A DNA stretch of 26,899 nucleotides from JAWLGW01 sp964569055 (GCA_964569055.1 CAZMSZ010000058.1:1-26899), one strand, 5' to 3'. Shown: positions 7,680 through 17,507, counted from the stretch's first letter. Notes: generated from the letters alone by a model not told the origin. Program-made: numbers and translations.

Positions 7680-7860
7680 TCGTGCTCGTGCTCGTGCTCG
7701 ACTCGCCCTGGCCGTCTAGTCGCACGCAGAGCGCTGACGTCAGCAGACGTGGCCAGAAGCCAGATATAGGTCCGACTCTGTCGCGCTACCGTCAGCTCGT
7801 ATCGCCACGCCCCTCCGAGCTGCGAGCACCTCGACGAGCACGAACGAGCACGAGCACGAG
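7680..7860. repeat. Inverted CGAGCA/TGCTCG repeats in the convergent helicase-synthetase gap
   Basis: The 222-base gap between the helicase stop and the convergent synthetase stop carries TGCTCG-type hexamers at 7680-7701 and their complement at 7845-7860 (16 bases pair perfectly), about 145 bases apart. Between them lies a perfect palindrome GCTGACGTCAGC (7733-7744), and the stretch 7715-7800 is distinctly less GC-rich than the genes. It could fold as a large stem serving as a two-way transcription barrier, or be a remnant of a small mobile repeat. Confidence 0.6.
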
Positions 7861-7889
7861 AACGAGGCCCGATCGTCCTGCGCCGACGC

Positions 7890-10019
7890 TCAGGTCGCGG
7901 CGACCACCCGGGCGTCGATCGCGACCAGCCCCCGCGGGGTGATCACCAGCGGGTTCACGTCCAGCTCGGCCACCTCGGGGAGGGCCTCCATGAGGTTCGA
8001 CACGCGCAGCAGCACCTCGGCCAGCTCGGCGCGGTCGAGCACCGGCCGCTGGCGCGCGCCGTCGAGGAGCGGCTGGGCCTGGATCCGGTCGATCATGTCG
8101 AGCGCGTCGCGCCGGCTGAGCGGGGCCACGCCGAACGCGACGTCCTTGTAGACCTCCACGAAGATCCCGCCCATGCCGACCATGATCAGCGGGCCGAAGG
8201 CCGGGTCGCGCGAGGCGCCCACGATCACCTCGGTGCCGCTGACCTGCTCCTCGATCGTGAACCCGGTGATCCGCGCGCCCGGCTGGTGCTGGGCCACCTG
8301 CGTGCGGATCTTCAGGCAGGCGGCGCGCACGCCCTCGGCGTCGATCACGCCCACCGCCACGCCGCCCACGTCCGACTTGTGCACCACGTCGGGGCTGCTG
8401 ACCTTGATCACGACCGGATAGCCGAGCTCGTCGGCCACGCGCACGGCGCCCTCGTCGTCGGTGGCCGCGCCGGCGCCGTTGTAGCGGAGGCCCGCCGCGG
8501 CGAGCACCTCGCGCGCGCGGGGGAGGTCGAGGTTGCGCTGCCCCTCGGCGCGCGCCGCGGCCACCGCCGCGCGGGCGCGGTCGAGGTCGGGGGCGGGGAG
8601 GTGCGCGTAGCTCGGCGTGGGCGGCGCCTCGCGCGCCAGCCAGCGGCCGCGGCGCATGAGCGCGCCCATGGCGCTGATCGCGCGCTCGGGCGTGTCGAGC
8701 TCGGGGATCCCGCGGGCGTCGAGCAGCGAGCCGGCCTCGGTGCCGGCCAGGCCCAGGAAGCTGGCCAGGAGCGGCTTGTTCGCGCCCTCGCTCGCGGCGG
8801 CGATCGCCTCGGCGGTGGCGACCGGGTCGGTCATGGACTGGACGGTCATGACGACCACCACCCCGTCGACCTCGGGCGCGGCGAGCACGACCTCGACCGC
8901 CTGGCGGAAACGCTCGGGCGTGGCGTCGCCGATGATGTCGACCGGGTTGCCGTGGGACCACACGGCCGGGAGCACGGCGTCGAGGCGGGCGCGCGTCGGT
9001 TCGCTCAGCTCGGCCAGCTCGATCCCGTGGCGGGCCGCCGCGTCGGCGCACAGCACGCCCGGACCGCCGGCGTTGGTCACGATCGCCAGGCGGTTGCCCG
9101 CCGGCGCCGGCTGGTGGGCGAGCGCCCGCACCCAGGCCATGAAGTCGCCGATCGTGTTCGCCTGGAGCACGCCGGCCTGCGAGAACGCCGCGCGGTAGGC
9201 GGCGAGCGAGCCGGCCAGGCTGCCGGTGTGGCTCGAGGCGGCCTTGGCGCCGGCCGCCGTGGCGCCGCCCTTGATCGCGACGATCGGCTTCCTTTGCGAG
9301 ACCTCGCGGGTCAGCTCCAGGAACGCGCGCGGGTCGGCGAGGGCCTCCACGTACAGCGCGATCGCCGTGGTCTGGGGATCGTCCGCCAGCCAGCGGATCA
9401 CCTCGACGTCCCCGACGTCGGCCTTCCCGCCCAGCGAGACCGCCGCCGAGAGCCCGAACCGCTCGACCTGCGCGTAACTGATCAGCCCGGTGACCAGCGC
9501 GCCCGACTGGCTGAGGAGCCCGATCTTGCCGGCGGGCGGCGGGCTGGCGGCGAAGCTGGCGTTGAGCCGCGCGCCGGGGCACAGCACGCCCAGGCAGTTG
9601 GGCCCGATCACCCGGATCCCGTGGGCGCGCGCCCGGGCGACGACCTGCTCCTGCAGCGCGTGCCCCTCCGCCCCGAGCTCGCCGAACCCGGCCGAGATCA
9701 CGATCGCGGCGCGCGCGCCGACCGCGCCCACCTCGTCCATGAGGTCGGGAATGAACCGGGGCGGGATCGCCACCAGCACCAGGTCGATCGGCGCCCCGAC
9801 CGCGGCCAGGCTGGGGTAGACCGGCTGGCCCAGCAGCTCGCCCCCCTTGCGGTTGATCGCGTAGACCGGCCCCGCGAACCCGTCGGCCTCGCTCCCGCCG
9901 GCGCCCCCGCGCACCAGGTTGCGGAACAGGGCGAACCCCACCGACTGCTCGTCGCGGCTCGCGCCGACGACGGCCACCGAGCGGGGCTGGAAGAAGGGGT
10001 CGAGCGCGCGCGGGTCCAT
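7890..10019 (-). CDS. ADP-forming acetate/acyl-CoA ligase, fused alpha and beta subunits
   Basis: The 709-residue protein is an NDP-forming acyl-CoA synthetase: it converts an acyl-CoA plus ADP and phosphate to the free acid, CoA and ATP, or the reverse. It has an N-terminal CoA-binding Rossmann domain (SVAVVGASRDEQSVG, IGPNCLGV), two succinyl-CoA-ligase-like domains (GLLSQSGALV; SSHTGSLAG with the probable phosphohistidine H264; TNAGGPGVL), and a C-terminal ATP-grasp domain from about residue 499 (LGYPVVIKVSSPDVVHKSD, ELDVNPLVI). The order alpha then beta in one chain is common in bacteria. No acetyltransferase domain is present, unlike Pat-type regulators. The ATG at 10019 has AGGAGG a few bases upstream, so I preferred it to a longer frame. 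It sits alone on this strand, 78 bases from the second Uma2 gene, and probably serves cytosolic acetate or short-chain acid metabolism. Confidence 0.92.
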   Translation of the reverse strand: MDPRALDPFFQPRSVAVVGASRDEQSVGFALFRNLVRGGAGGSEADGFAGPVYAINRKGGELLGQPVYPSLAAVGAPIDLVLVAIPPRFIPDLMDEVGAVGARAAIVISAGFGELGAEGHALQEQVVARARAHGIRVIGPNCLGVLCPGARLNASFAASPPPAGKIGLLSQSGALVTGLISYAQVERFGLSAAVSLGGKADVGDVEVIRWLADDPQTTAIALYVEALADPRAFLELTREVSQRKPIVAIKGGATAAGAKAASSHTGSLAGSLAAYRAAFSQAGVLQANTIGDFMAWVRALAHQPAPAGNRLAIVTNAGGPGVLCADAAARHGIELAELSEPTRARLDAVLPAVWSHGNPVDIIGDATPERFRQAVEVVLAAPEVDGVVVVMTVQSMTDPVATAEAIAAASEGANKPLLASFLGLAGTEAGSLLDARGIPELDTPERAISAMGALMRRGRWLAREAPPTPSYAHLPAPDLDRARAAVAAARAEGQRNLDLPRAREVLAAAGLRYNGAGAATDDEGAVRVADELGYPVVIKVSSPDVVHKSDVGGVAVGVIDAEGVRAACLKIRTQVAQHQPGARITGFTIEEQVSGTEVIVGASRDPAFGPLIMVGMGGIFVEVYKDVAFGVAPLSRRDALDMIDRIQAQPLLDGARQRPVLDRAELAEVLLRVSNLMEALPEVAELDVNPLVITPRGLVAIDARVVAAT

Positions 10020-10096
10020 GCGGCCTCCTGCCGGTGGCGGGGCGCTGACCCTAGCACGAGGGGTCGGCGGGCTGGCCAGGCCTGGATCCGGCACGC

Positions 10097-10660
10097 TCAG
10101 GGGAGCAGGTCGGCGACGGCGAGCGGCGCGGAGGGCAACGCCGCGAGGGTGATGGACTCGGCGCGGCCGTAGCGGCGGATCGAGCGGTAACCGTCGCGGT
10201 AGACCGTGACCTCATCGGACACGAGGTCGACCAGCCACAGCTCGTTCACCCCTGCGGCCGCGTAGCGGGGGCCTTTGACGTCGCGATCGAACCCGACCGA
10301 GCTCTGCCCGACCTCGACCACCAGGAGGGCGTCGCTCGCCTCGGGGTGCGCGCTCGCGTAGTCGTCGGGCCTGGGCCGCAGCACCACGAGGTCCGGCTGA
10401 GGCTCGTCGTGCTCGCCGAGCGCGAGCGGCTGCTGGACGTCGACCAAGGCACGGGCTCCGACCCGTTCGGTGAGCAGCCGTTGCAGGCGGCGCACGCACG
10501 CGGCGTGGCGCGCGCTGATCGGAGCCATGGCGATCAGGTCTCCACCGACGAGCTCGACGCGCTCGTCGGGGTGCAGGACGCCCGCCGCTTCGAGGCGCGC
10601 CAGCTCGCGCCGGCAGAACCGGCGTCGGGCTGGTTCGGCGATCGGGGTGGGCACGGCCAT
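10097..10660 (-). CDS. Uma2-family PD-(D/E)XK nuclease-like protein
   Basis: The 187-residue protein is a second, shorter Uma2 member without a coiled-coil tail. Motifs in order: FCRRELARLEAAGVLHPDERVELVGG (read as the family's opening helix and strand), the central QPDLVVL strand with catalytic D, LLVVEVGQSS with catalytic E, DRDVKGPRYAAAGVNELWLVD with lysine and the AGV-E-WLVD signature, then VTVYRDG. It differs much from the other Uma2 here, so the two are not recent duplicates. ATG 10660 starts just before the family core; upstream codons in the same frame are arginine-rich and not family-like. It is downstream of the nucleotidyltransferase gene on the same strand, 171 bases away, so cotranscription is uncertain. 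Nuclease activity is plausible from the fold but unproven for the family. Confidence 0.87.
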   Translation of the reverse strand: MAVPTPIAEPARRRFCRRELARLEAAGVLHPDERVELVGGDLIAMAPISARHAACVRRLQRLLTERVGARALVDVQQPLALGEHDEPQPDLVVLRPRPDDYASAHPEASDALLVVEVGQSSVGFDRDVKGPRYAAAGVNELWLVDLVSDEVTVYRDGYRSIRRYGRAESITLAALPSAPLAVADLLP

Positions 10661-10831
10661 GACCGCGTCGTCCCTCGGCCGCCAGCGGCGGCCACGGTGG
10701 CGATGCTCGCATCGTAGCGTCTCCAAGGTCGTCGGCACCTCGTTCGGCTCCGGTCGCCGCCGTCGTTGCGAACAAACCCAGAACCTATCCGCGAGCTCCG
10801 ACACCCGTGGAACGGCCCGGCGCCTGTTCCC

Positions 10832-12874
10832 TCAGCCCTCGCTCAGCCGCAGCGCCGCCACCCAGCGCGAGAGCGCCTCGCGCGCGACGGGGTCGGGCTC
10901 GGGCGGGAGCGGCGAGGCGGCCTCGGCGGCGGCGAGCCGCGCGAAGGCGTGCTCGACGAGCGGCTCGAACCGCTCGGGCGCGGCGAGGAGCGCCTGCTCG
11001 CCGGCGGCCCGCTTGTGCTCGAGCACCTCGCGCACCGCGCTCAGCTCGGGGTGCTCCTCGAGCGTGCGGCGCAGGTCGACCTCGAGCACGCCGGTGCGCA
11101 GCAGGCGCTCGCCGGTGAGGAGGGTGCGGAACACGTACAGGAGCGGCTTGGCGCGCGGGGTCCCGGCGGCGCGCTCCTTGTCGTGCTCGCGCAGGAGCCC
11201 GCGGGCGAAGCCCAGGTAATGGCGCGCGTAGCCGCGGTGCAGGGTGGCGCGCGCGTGCCGGCGCAGCTCGGAGGCGCGCGGGTGCTCGAGCAGCGCGTAG
11301 TCGCCGAGCACGCGCTCGAGCATGTTGCCGTCGCCGCGCAGCAGGAGCGCGCACACCTTGGCCAGCTCGTGCGAGGCGTAGTCCAGCTCGAGTGGGCGGC
11401 CGTCCTCGAGCGGGACCTCGCCCAAGAAGGCGTGGGTCTCCTCGATCGGCTCCAGCCCGAGCAGCACGCGGGTCGGCGCGAGGTGGACCGCGCGCAGGTC
11501 GACGTCGGAGTCGGGCGAGGGGAAGCCGTAGGCGTGAGCGCCCGAGACCGCGGCCAGGAGCAGCCGCTCGGGCCGCCCCGCCAGGTAGCGGGCCAGGGTC
11601 GCCTCCGGCAGCGGCTCGGGCGCGCGGAGCGGGTCGCGCTGCGCCGGGGCGGTCACCCACACGACGTGGGCGTCGGCCTCGGCGAACGCCAGGCGCCGGC
11701 CGCGCCGCAGCAAGCGCTCGGCCACCTCGCGGCGCGGCTCGGCGGGGAGCGGCGAGCGCTCGGCCACCTCCTCCATGCGGCGCGCGAGGGCGCGCGCCTC
11801 TGCGAGCACCTCGTCCAGCGCCACCTCGCCGCGCTTGATCGCGAGCAGGCGCGTCCGCAACGGCCCCTCCTCCACCCGGATCAGGGGCTCGCCCGCCTCG
11901 AGCAGGCGCAGCCCCGAGTGGAGCACGCGCAGGAGGTGCATCGCGTTCTTGGGCTTGTCGCTGCGCGCCTCCGCCCAGCCGGGGTCCTTGGGCGAGCTCG
12001 CCGCCAGGTAGGCCCGCAGCGAGGCGGGCGCGCGGTCGCTCACCAGCCCCTTGTCGTGGAGCGAGCGGGCGAGGTCGCGCAGGGCGTCGCGCGCCTCACG
12101 GCGCGCGGCCCGCGGCGCGAGCCGCTCGCGCTCGGCGAGCCGAGCGCCGAGCACCTCGATCAGCTCGAGGTCGCTCAGCTCGGGCCGCTCGCGCCACAGC
12201 GCCGCCACCTCCTCCAGGAGCGCGTTGCGCCGGCGCCGCCCCTGCAGCCGCTCGAGCTGGGCCAGGGCGTAGCGCCCGAACGTGCCGAGCACCCGGCGCG
12301 AGAGGAAGGCCGCGCGTGCGGCCACCAGCTCCTCGCCGAAGGAGGTCGCGCGCACGACCGGCCCGTGCAGCGCCTCGAGCACGTTGGGGTCGGCCCGCAG
12401 CGCCAGGCGCAGCAGGCGGTCGAGCTCCCAGTACAGCGCGTCCGCGGCCGGGTCCTCGATCTGCTCGGGCGCCGGGTCGAGGCTGGCGAGCGCGTCGAAC
12501 GGGGCCAGGAAGCAGCCGCGCAGGTCGTCGTCGCTGCCTGGGCCCGCCAGGTTCCAGGCCCGCGAGCCGACCTGCGTCACGAGCTGGATCGCGCCGCCGA
12601 ACCGCTCCCAGGCTTCGACCGCCGGGAGCGGCGCGGCGGGGGGCGTCTCGCCGCCGCGCTGCAGCCGGACCGCGCCCCGCAGCACCCGCAGCCGCGCGCC
12701 GCCGAGGGTCAACAGCTCGAGCTCCGCGCCGTCCGCGAGCAGCTCGACGACCCGCGCCTGCGTGCCCGCCTCGACCCGCGTGCCGTCCGCGGCCTCCTGC
12801 TCGCGCTCGACCACCACGGTGGTCCCACGGGGGAGCGGCGGGGGCGCGCGGCCGAGCTCGTCGGAGAGGGTCAT
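10832..12874 (-). CDS. Tandem nucleotidyltransferase (RlaP/Pol-beta superfamily) protein
   Basis: The 680-residue protein has two nucleotidyltransferase signatures. The first is VGSRAWNLAGPGSDDDLRG (residues about 102-120) and the second GAHAYGFPSPDSDVDLR (about 443-460): each has a glycine plus S/A turn and a D-x-D metal pair, followed in the second by a possible third acidic residue in LELDYAS (about 497). The GAHAYG...SDVDLRGV style is that of the RlaP group (large predicted nucleotidyltransferases linked in some genomes to RNA repair). Residues 15-72 look like a small SH3/KOW-like barrel (GTTVVVE, GTQARVVEL, LRGAVRL). The rest is helical with many R and E. The pair suggests a duplication with possible division of labour. 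No RNA ligase or kinase lies next to it in this window. Substrate (RNA end, tRNA or nucleotide) is unknown. Confidence 0.78.
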   Translation of the reverse strand: MTLSDELGRAPPPLPRGTTVVVEREQEAADGTRVEAGTQARVVELLADGAELELLTLGGARLRVLRGAVRLQRGGETPPAAPLPAVEAWERFGGAIQLVTQVGSRAWNLAGPGSDDDLRGCFLAPFDALASLDPAPEQIEDPAADALYWELDRLLRLALRADPNVLEALHGPVVRATSFGEELVAARAAFLSRRVLGTFGRYALAQLERLQGRRRRNALLEEVAALWRERPELSDLELIEVLGARLAERERLAPRAARREARDALRDLARSLHDKGLVSDRAPASLRAYLAASSPKDPGWAEARSDKPKNAMHLLRVLHSGLRLLEAGEPLIRVEEGPLRTRLLAIKRGEVALDEVLAEARALARRMEEVAERSPLPAEPRREVAERLLRRGRRLAFAEADAHVVWVTAPAQRDPLRAPEPLPEATLARYLAGRPERLLLAAVSGAHAYGFPSPDSDVDLRAVHLAPTRVLLGLEPIEETHAFLGEVPLEDGRPLELDYASHELAKVCALLLRGDGNMLERVLGDYALLEHPRASELRRHARATLHRGYARHYLGFARGLLREHDKERAAGTPRAKPLLYVFRTLLTGERLLRTGVLEVDLRRTLEEHPELSAVREVLEHKRAAGEQALLAAPERFEPLVEHAFARLAAAEAASPLPPEPDPVAREALSRWVAALRLSEG

Positions 12875-13196
12875 GCGGGCGTCCTCGAGCGGGTGACGGC
12901 GCCGCGCGGCGCGCGTGTCGCGAAGGTGACCGTAACCCAGAAGCGAACGCCGCGGCGTAGCATGGCCGCATGACCCGGCTTCACGACTGGGGCAAGCCCG
13001 AGCGGCAGCTTGGCTTCGGCCGAGCCGCCCCTAATCATTGGCCCGAGCGGACGCTCCGCTTCGGCCGAGCCGCCCCAGGTGCCGCGCGGGCGAAGTCCCG
13101 TAACGCCGAGACGCTACGGCACCGGACCCGCTTGGCGGACGCGAGCGGCACGTCGGCGTACGCGCGTCTACTCCAAGGGACTTCGCCCGCGCGGCA
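12875..13196. other. Repeat-rich intergenic region, no convincing gene
   Basis: This 322-base gap lies between the start of the nucleotidyltransferase gene and the stop of the response-regulator gene, both on the minus strand. A 76-codon plus-strand frame from 12970 exists but it simply translates the repeats (GFGRAAP twice) and resembles no protein. The region should hold the promoter of the nucleotidyltransferase gene near 12875-12960. The remainder is two repeat structures described separately. Confidence 0.6.
12996..13076. repeat. Imperfect direct repeat, 36 bp with 45-bp period
   Basis: Copy one is 12996-13031 and copy two 13041-13076. They agree at about 32 of 36 positions: both begin GCCCGAGCGG and end CTTCGGCCGAGCCGCCCC, with changes in the centre. 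The spacer (13032-13040) is AT-richer. Confidence 0.85.

Positions 13197-13197
<1 letters not shown>
13079..13197. repeat. Perfect 21-bp inverted repeat with 77-base loop, abutting a stop codon
   Basis: Bases 13079-13099 are the exact reverse complement of 13177-13197. The right arm touches the first base of the response-regulator stop codon (13197-13199, minus strand). Inside the loop a second near-match (about 13099-13108 with 13152-13161) could form an inner stem. The long loop and lack of a T-run are unlike a simple intrinsic terminator; a structured RNA, MITE-like element or two-way barrier is possible. Confidence 0.85.
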
Positions 13198-14548
<1,351 letters not shown>

Positions 14549-14549
<1 letters not shown>

Positions 14550-15928
14550 TAGTCCCTCTCGCCCGGCAGAACGACCCGCAGCTCGGCGCCGCCGCCCGGG
14601 CGATTGCGGGCGGTGATCGTACCTCCGTGGAGCTCGACCAGCCGGCGCGCGACGGCGAGGCCGAGGCCGGTGCCGCGCACGCGCGTGGTGTGGAACGGCT
14701 CGAAGATCCGCTCCTCGCCGCCCGGCGGGAGCCCTTCGCCGCGGTCGGTCACCAGCAGCGTGAGGGCGGCCTCCTCCACGCGCGCCTCGAGGCGGATCGG
14801 CGCGCCGGGCGCCGAGGCCTCGGCCGCGTTGCGCAACAGGTTGCTCACGACCTGCTGCACGCGCGCCCCGTCGAGCGGCCAGCGCTCGGGCGCGCCCTCG
14901 AGCGCAAGCTCGACCGCGGCCCCCGGGACGGCCTCCGCGCAGGCGCGCAGGAGGGGCGCCAGCTCGGTCGGTCGCCGGGCGGGCTCGGCGCTGCGGACGA
15001 AGTCGAGCAGGTCCCCGCAGAGCTGCTCGAGCCGCAGCGCGTCGCCCAGGATCCGCTCCACCTTCTGCCGCTCGCGCCCGCCCTCGGGGAGCGTCTCGAG
15101 CAGGAGCTGCGCGTGCCCCTTGAGCGAGGCGAGCGGGTTGCGGAGCTCGTGCGCCAGTACGGCGGACATCTCGCCCAGCGCGGCCAGGCGCCCCTCGCGC
15201 GCGAGCGCCCGCTCGAGCGCGGCGCGGTGGCGCAGCAGGCGCGCGAACCCGAGCGCGGTCACGAGCAGGACCAGGGTGGAGGCCCCGCCGACCGCGAGGG
15301 TGCGGGCCGCGGCCGCCTCGAGGCGCTGCGCCGCGCGCGGCACGTACTCCACCGCGAGCAAGGTCAGCTCCTCGCGCGGGACCCGGGTGCCGGGGTAGCG
15401 GGCGCGCTGCTCGCGGTCGGGCGGGAGCCGCCGCACGAACAGGGCGCGCTCGCCCGCGAGCACGAGGTGCCCCGAGTCGCCCGCGAGCGCCTCGCGCCTC
15501 ACGCGCTCGGCGCCGAAGGTGCTCGTCCCCGCCTCGACCCAGCGCCCGCTGCGCGGGTCGACCGCCAACGCGTACTCGACGCCGCTCTCCTCGTCGTCAC
15601 CGGCTTCGCCGCCCCCGAGCAGCGCCGCGAGGTCCGCCGCCGCCGGCGGGCGCGCGGCGCCGCGCTCGCGCAAGCTCGTGCGCGCGTCGCTCTGCAGGGC
15701 GTCGCCCTGCGCGCGGATCAGCGAGGAGGAGGCGTCGCGCACGGCCGCATACGAGGCGAGCACCGTCGCGACCAGCGCGCCGGCCACCAGGAGCGTCACC
15801 GCGAGCAAGGCCCGCCCGACCCGCAGGCCGCGCTCCTCCTCGCGCCCGCTCCCCCGTCGCGGGGGGCCGACACCCGGCCCGCGGCCCGAGCCGAGGCCGG
15901 CCGGCTCGGGGAGCGACGGGGTGCTCAT
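14549..15928 (-). CDS. Membrane sensor histidine kinase, partner of the NtrC-type regulator
   Basis: The 459-residue protein starts with a proline/glycine-rich cytoplasmic stretch, then a membrane helix at about 40-62, an extracytoplasmic sensor region of roughly 130 residues, and a second helix (GGASTLVLLVTALGFARLL). The kinase core follows: H-box LAHELRNPLASLKGH with phospho-acceptor H260, N-box NLLRNAAEA, G1 DRGEGLPPG, F-box IFEPFHTTR and G2 GTGLGLAVARRLVELHGG. HisKA and HATPase domains are complete. The H-box and layout resemble the NtrB/AtoS/ZraS group that pairs with sigma-54 regulators, matching the next gene. The sensor region has no fold I recognise, so the signal is unknown. The start at 15928 is ATG. 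The 269-base region upstream separates it from the divergent secreted-protein operon. Confidence 0.95.
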
Positions 15929-16022
15929 GCGACCTCTCCTGCGCCGATCGTCCGCACCCGTCGCGCGGAGGGCAAGCGGCGCGCCGACCGTAACTCATGG
16001 GACGCCAACAGCGTGGTTGGCG

Positions 16023-16102
16023 GGACTGCAAGAACCGCAGCCCGGGCTGGCGAGAGCTGCAGCGCGCGACTCCTGCAGGCGAGCCTGCGGGACCTGCAGT
16101 CC
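16023..16102. promoter_or_regulatory. Cluster of palindromes in the kinase / secreted-protein divergent region
   Basis: Within 80 bases the divergent intergenic region has several dyads: GGACTGCA at 16023-16030 pairs with TGCAGTCC at 16095-16102; AGCCCGGGCT at 16039-16048 is a perfect palindrome; GCAGGC-GA-GCCTGC lies at 16075-16088. CTGCA recurs four times. This could be an operator array or a structured leader. I found no sigma-54 GG-N10-GC match I would trust. Confidence 0.4.
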
Positions 16103-16197
16103 AGGGCCGGTGCGTGTGCGGAGCCCCGTCCAGTTACGCGCGGCACGGCGCTTGTTCAGTCGGGCGCCGCACCGCGGAGAAAAGGGGAGACCTGCTC

Positions 16198-17091
16198 GTG
16201 ACCACTCGCCTCGCTGCCCACTCGACGCGTCCCCGCCGGCTCGCCTTGGCGGCCCTCGCGTCGGCTTTCGTCCTCGCCGCCGCGCCGACCTGCCGCGCCG
16301 GCGAGCCGCTCCTGCGCTGGGACCGGGTCGTCCTCACCGACGGCCGCGTGCTGACCGGCTCGGTCGCGGAGGACGGCGAGGACCTGCTCGTCCGGCTCCC
16401 GCTCGGACACGTGCGCGTGCGCTCGAAGGAGGTCGCGGCGCTCGAGCTGACCGACGACGGTCTGGACGAGCTCGCCCGCGCCCGGGCCGAGGGGCTGCCG
16501 CAGGGCACGGTCGAGCAGCGGCTGCGCTACGCGGCGCTGTGCGCGGCCCTCGGCGACGAGGACGAGGCGCGCTCGGTCTATCTGGCCGTGGTCGAGCTCG
16601 ACCCCGACCAGCCCACCGCCCGCACCGCGCTCGGCTACGTGCTGCACGCCGGTGAGTGGATGACCGAGGACGAGCGCCAGCGGGCGCTCGGCTTCGTGCG
16701 CCACCGCGGTCGCTGGATCACGCCGGCCGAGCGCGAGGCGCTGCTCGAGGCCGAGGCGGCCGAGCGGGAGCGCGCCGCCCAGCTCGCGGCCGCCGAGCGC
16801 GAGTGGGCCGAAGCCGAGCGGCAGCGCGCCGAAGCCGAGCGGGAGCGCGCCGCCGCGGAGCTCGCCGCAGCGGAGCGGCTCGCGGAGGCCGCGCGTCAGG
16901 CCGCCGCCGAGGCCGCCCAGGCCGAGGCCGCGCGTCAGGCCGCGCTGGCGCGCGCCCAAACGCAGCGGCCGCGCCGGCGCCTGATCCTCGGATTCACGCC
17001 CTACCGCAAGGTGGTCGGCCGCACCACCTACTATCCACTCGCCAACAGTGGCTCCCGGCGCAGGCGGCACCGGCACCGGGGCTGGAGGTGA
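16198..17091 (+). CDS. Secreted coiled-coil protein with paired G-x-W motifs and basic tail
   Basis: I chose GTG 16198: GGGGAG lies about nine bases upstream and the product (297 residues) begins with a signal peptide (RRLALAALASAFVLAAAPTCRA, cut near residue 34). The upstream in-frame codons only translate palindromic intergenic DNA. After the leader, LTDGRVLTGSVAEDGEDLLVRLP forms a small beta module seen in planctomycetal and myxobacterial secreted proteins. Helical repeats like a TPR follow (YAALCAALGDEDEARSVYLAVVELDP), then two related units AGEWMTEDE and RGRWITPAE, a long Ala/Glu/Arg coiled coil (about 180-255), and the basic end RRRRHRHRGWR. No catalytic motif is visible. It is probably an envelope structural or anchoring protein. 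It overlaps the region of the lipoprotein start, so the two form one operon. Confidence 0.82.
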   Translation: MTTRLAAHSTRPRRLALAALASAFVLAAAPTCRAGEPLLRWDRVVLTDGRVLTGSVAEDGEDLLVRLPLGHVRVRSKEVAALELTDDGLDELARARAEGLPQGTVEQRLRYAALCAALGDEDEARSVYLAVVELDPDQPTARTALGYVLHAGEWMTEDERQRALGFVRHRGRWITPAEREALLEAEAAERERAAQLAAAEREWAEAERQRAEAERERAAAELAAAERLAEAARQAAAEAAQAEAARQAALARAQTQRPRRRLILGFTPYRKVVGRTTYYPLANSGSRRRRHRHRGWR

Positions 17092-17093
17092 TC

Positions 17094-17507
17094 GTGCGCC
17101 GCCCCGCCCTGCGTCTCGCCCCGCTCGCCGCGCTCCTGCTCCTGCCGCTGGCGGCAGGCTGCGCGGGCCCGCGCCACCGCGCCTACGGCGCGGTGCCCAT
17201 GCACCACCTCCAGGCCGAGTGGCCGCCGGTGCGCGTCCCCCACCGCCCGCCGCCGCTGCGGCGCGCCGAGGTCGAGGTGGTGGTCGAGCGCGCACCGGAG
17301 CCCGCGCCCGCGCCGGCCCAGGAGGAGACGGTGCTCTACGTCACGCCCTGGCCGCGCAGCACCGTGATCTATCCCTCGCGCAGCTACCGCCACGGCCCCG
17401 CCGCGTGCGACCCGCCGCGCCGCACGTATCGCCGTCGCGGCCATCACCGCGGCGGCTATCACCGCGGCGGCTACCACCGCGGAGGCCGCGGCCGCTGGCG
17501 GCGCTGA
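17094..17507 (+). CDS. Lipoprotein with His/Gly/Arg-rich C-terminal repeats
   Basis: The 137-residue product has a signal peptide ending in a lipobox (LPLAAGC) with the acceptor cysteine near residue 23, so it should be lipidated and held on the envelope. The middle is proline-rich with a strand-forming VEVVVE stretch and VLYVTPWPRSTVIYPS. The tail is R/H-rich with repeated YHRGG units and ends GRWRR. GTG 17094 is preferred because GGAGG (17084-17088) is five bases upstream; GTG 17088, overlapping the previous stop, is the alternative. The basic tail echoes that of the upstream partner and might bind polyanions (LPS, polysaccharide, DNA) or metal through histidines. The gene ends seven bases before the N gap and the end lies in the duplicated flank, but the stop is present in both copies. 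Confidence 0.75.
   Translation: MRRPALRLAPLAALLLLPLAAGCAGPRHRAYGAVPMHHLQAEWPPVRVPHRPPPLRRAEVEVVVERAPEPAPAPAQEETVLYVTPWPRSTVIYPSRSYRHGPAACDPPRRTYRRRGHHRGGYHRGGYHRGGRGRWRR

Noticed and set aside
10766..12973. A 735-codon plus-strand frame opposite the nucleotidyltransferase
   Set aside because: Arg/Gln/Glu-rich translation typical of antisense frames; the minus strand carries the catalytic motifs.
15997..16197. N-terminal extension of the secreted coiled-coil protein
   Set aside because: The extension translates palindromic intergenic DNA and would bury the signal peptide 67 residues into the chain; the GTG at 16198 has a ribosome site.
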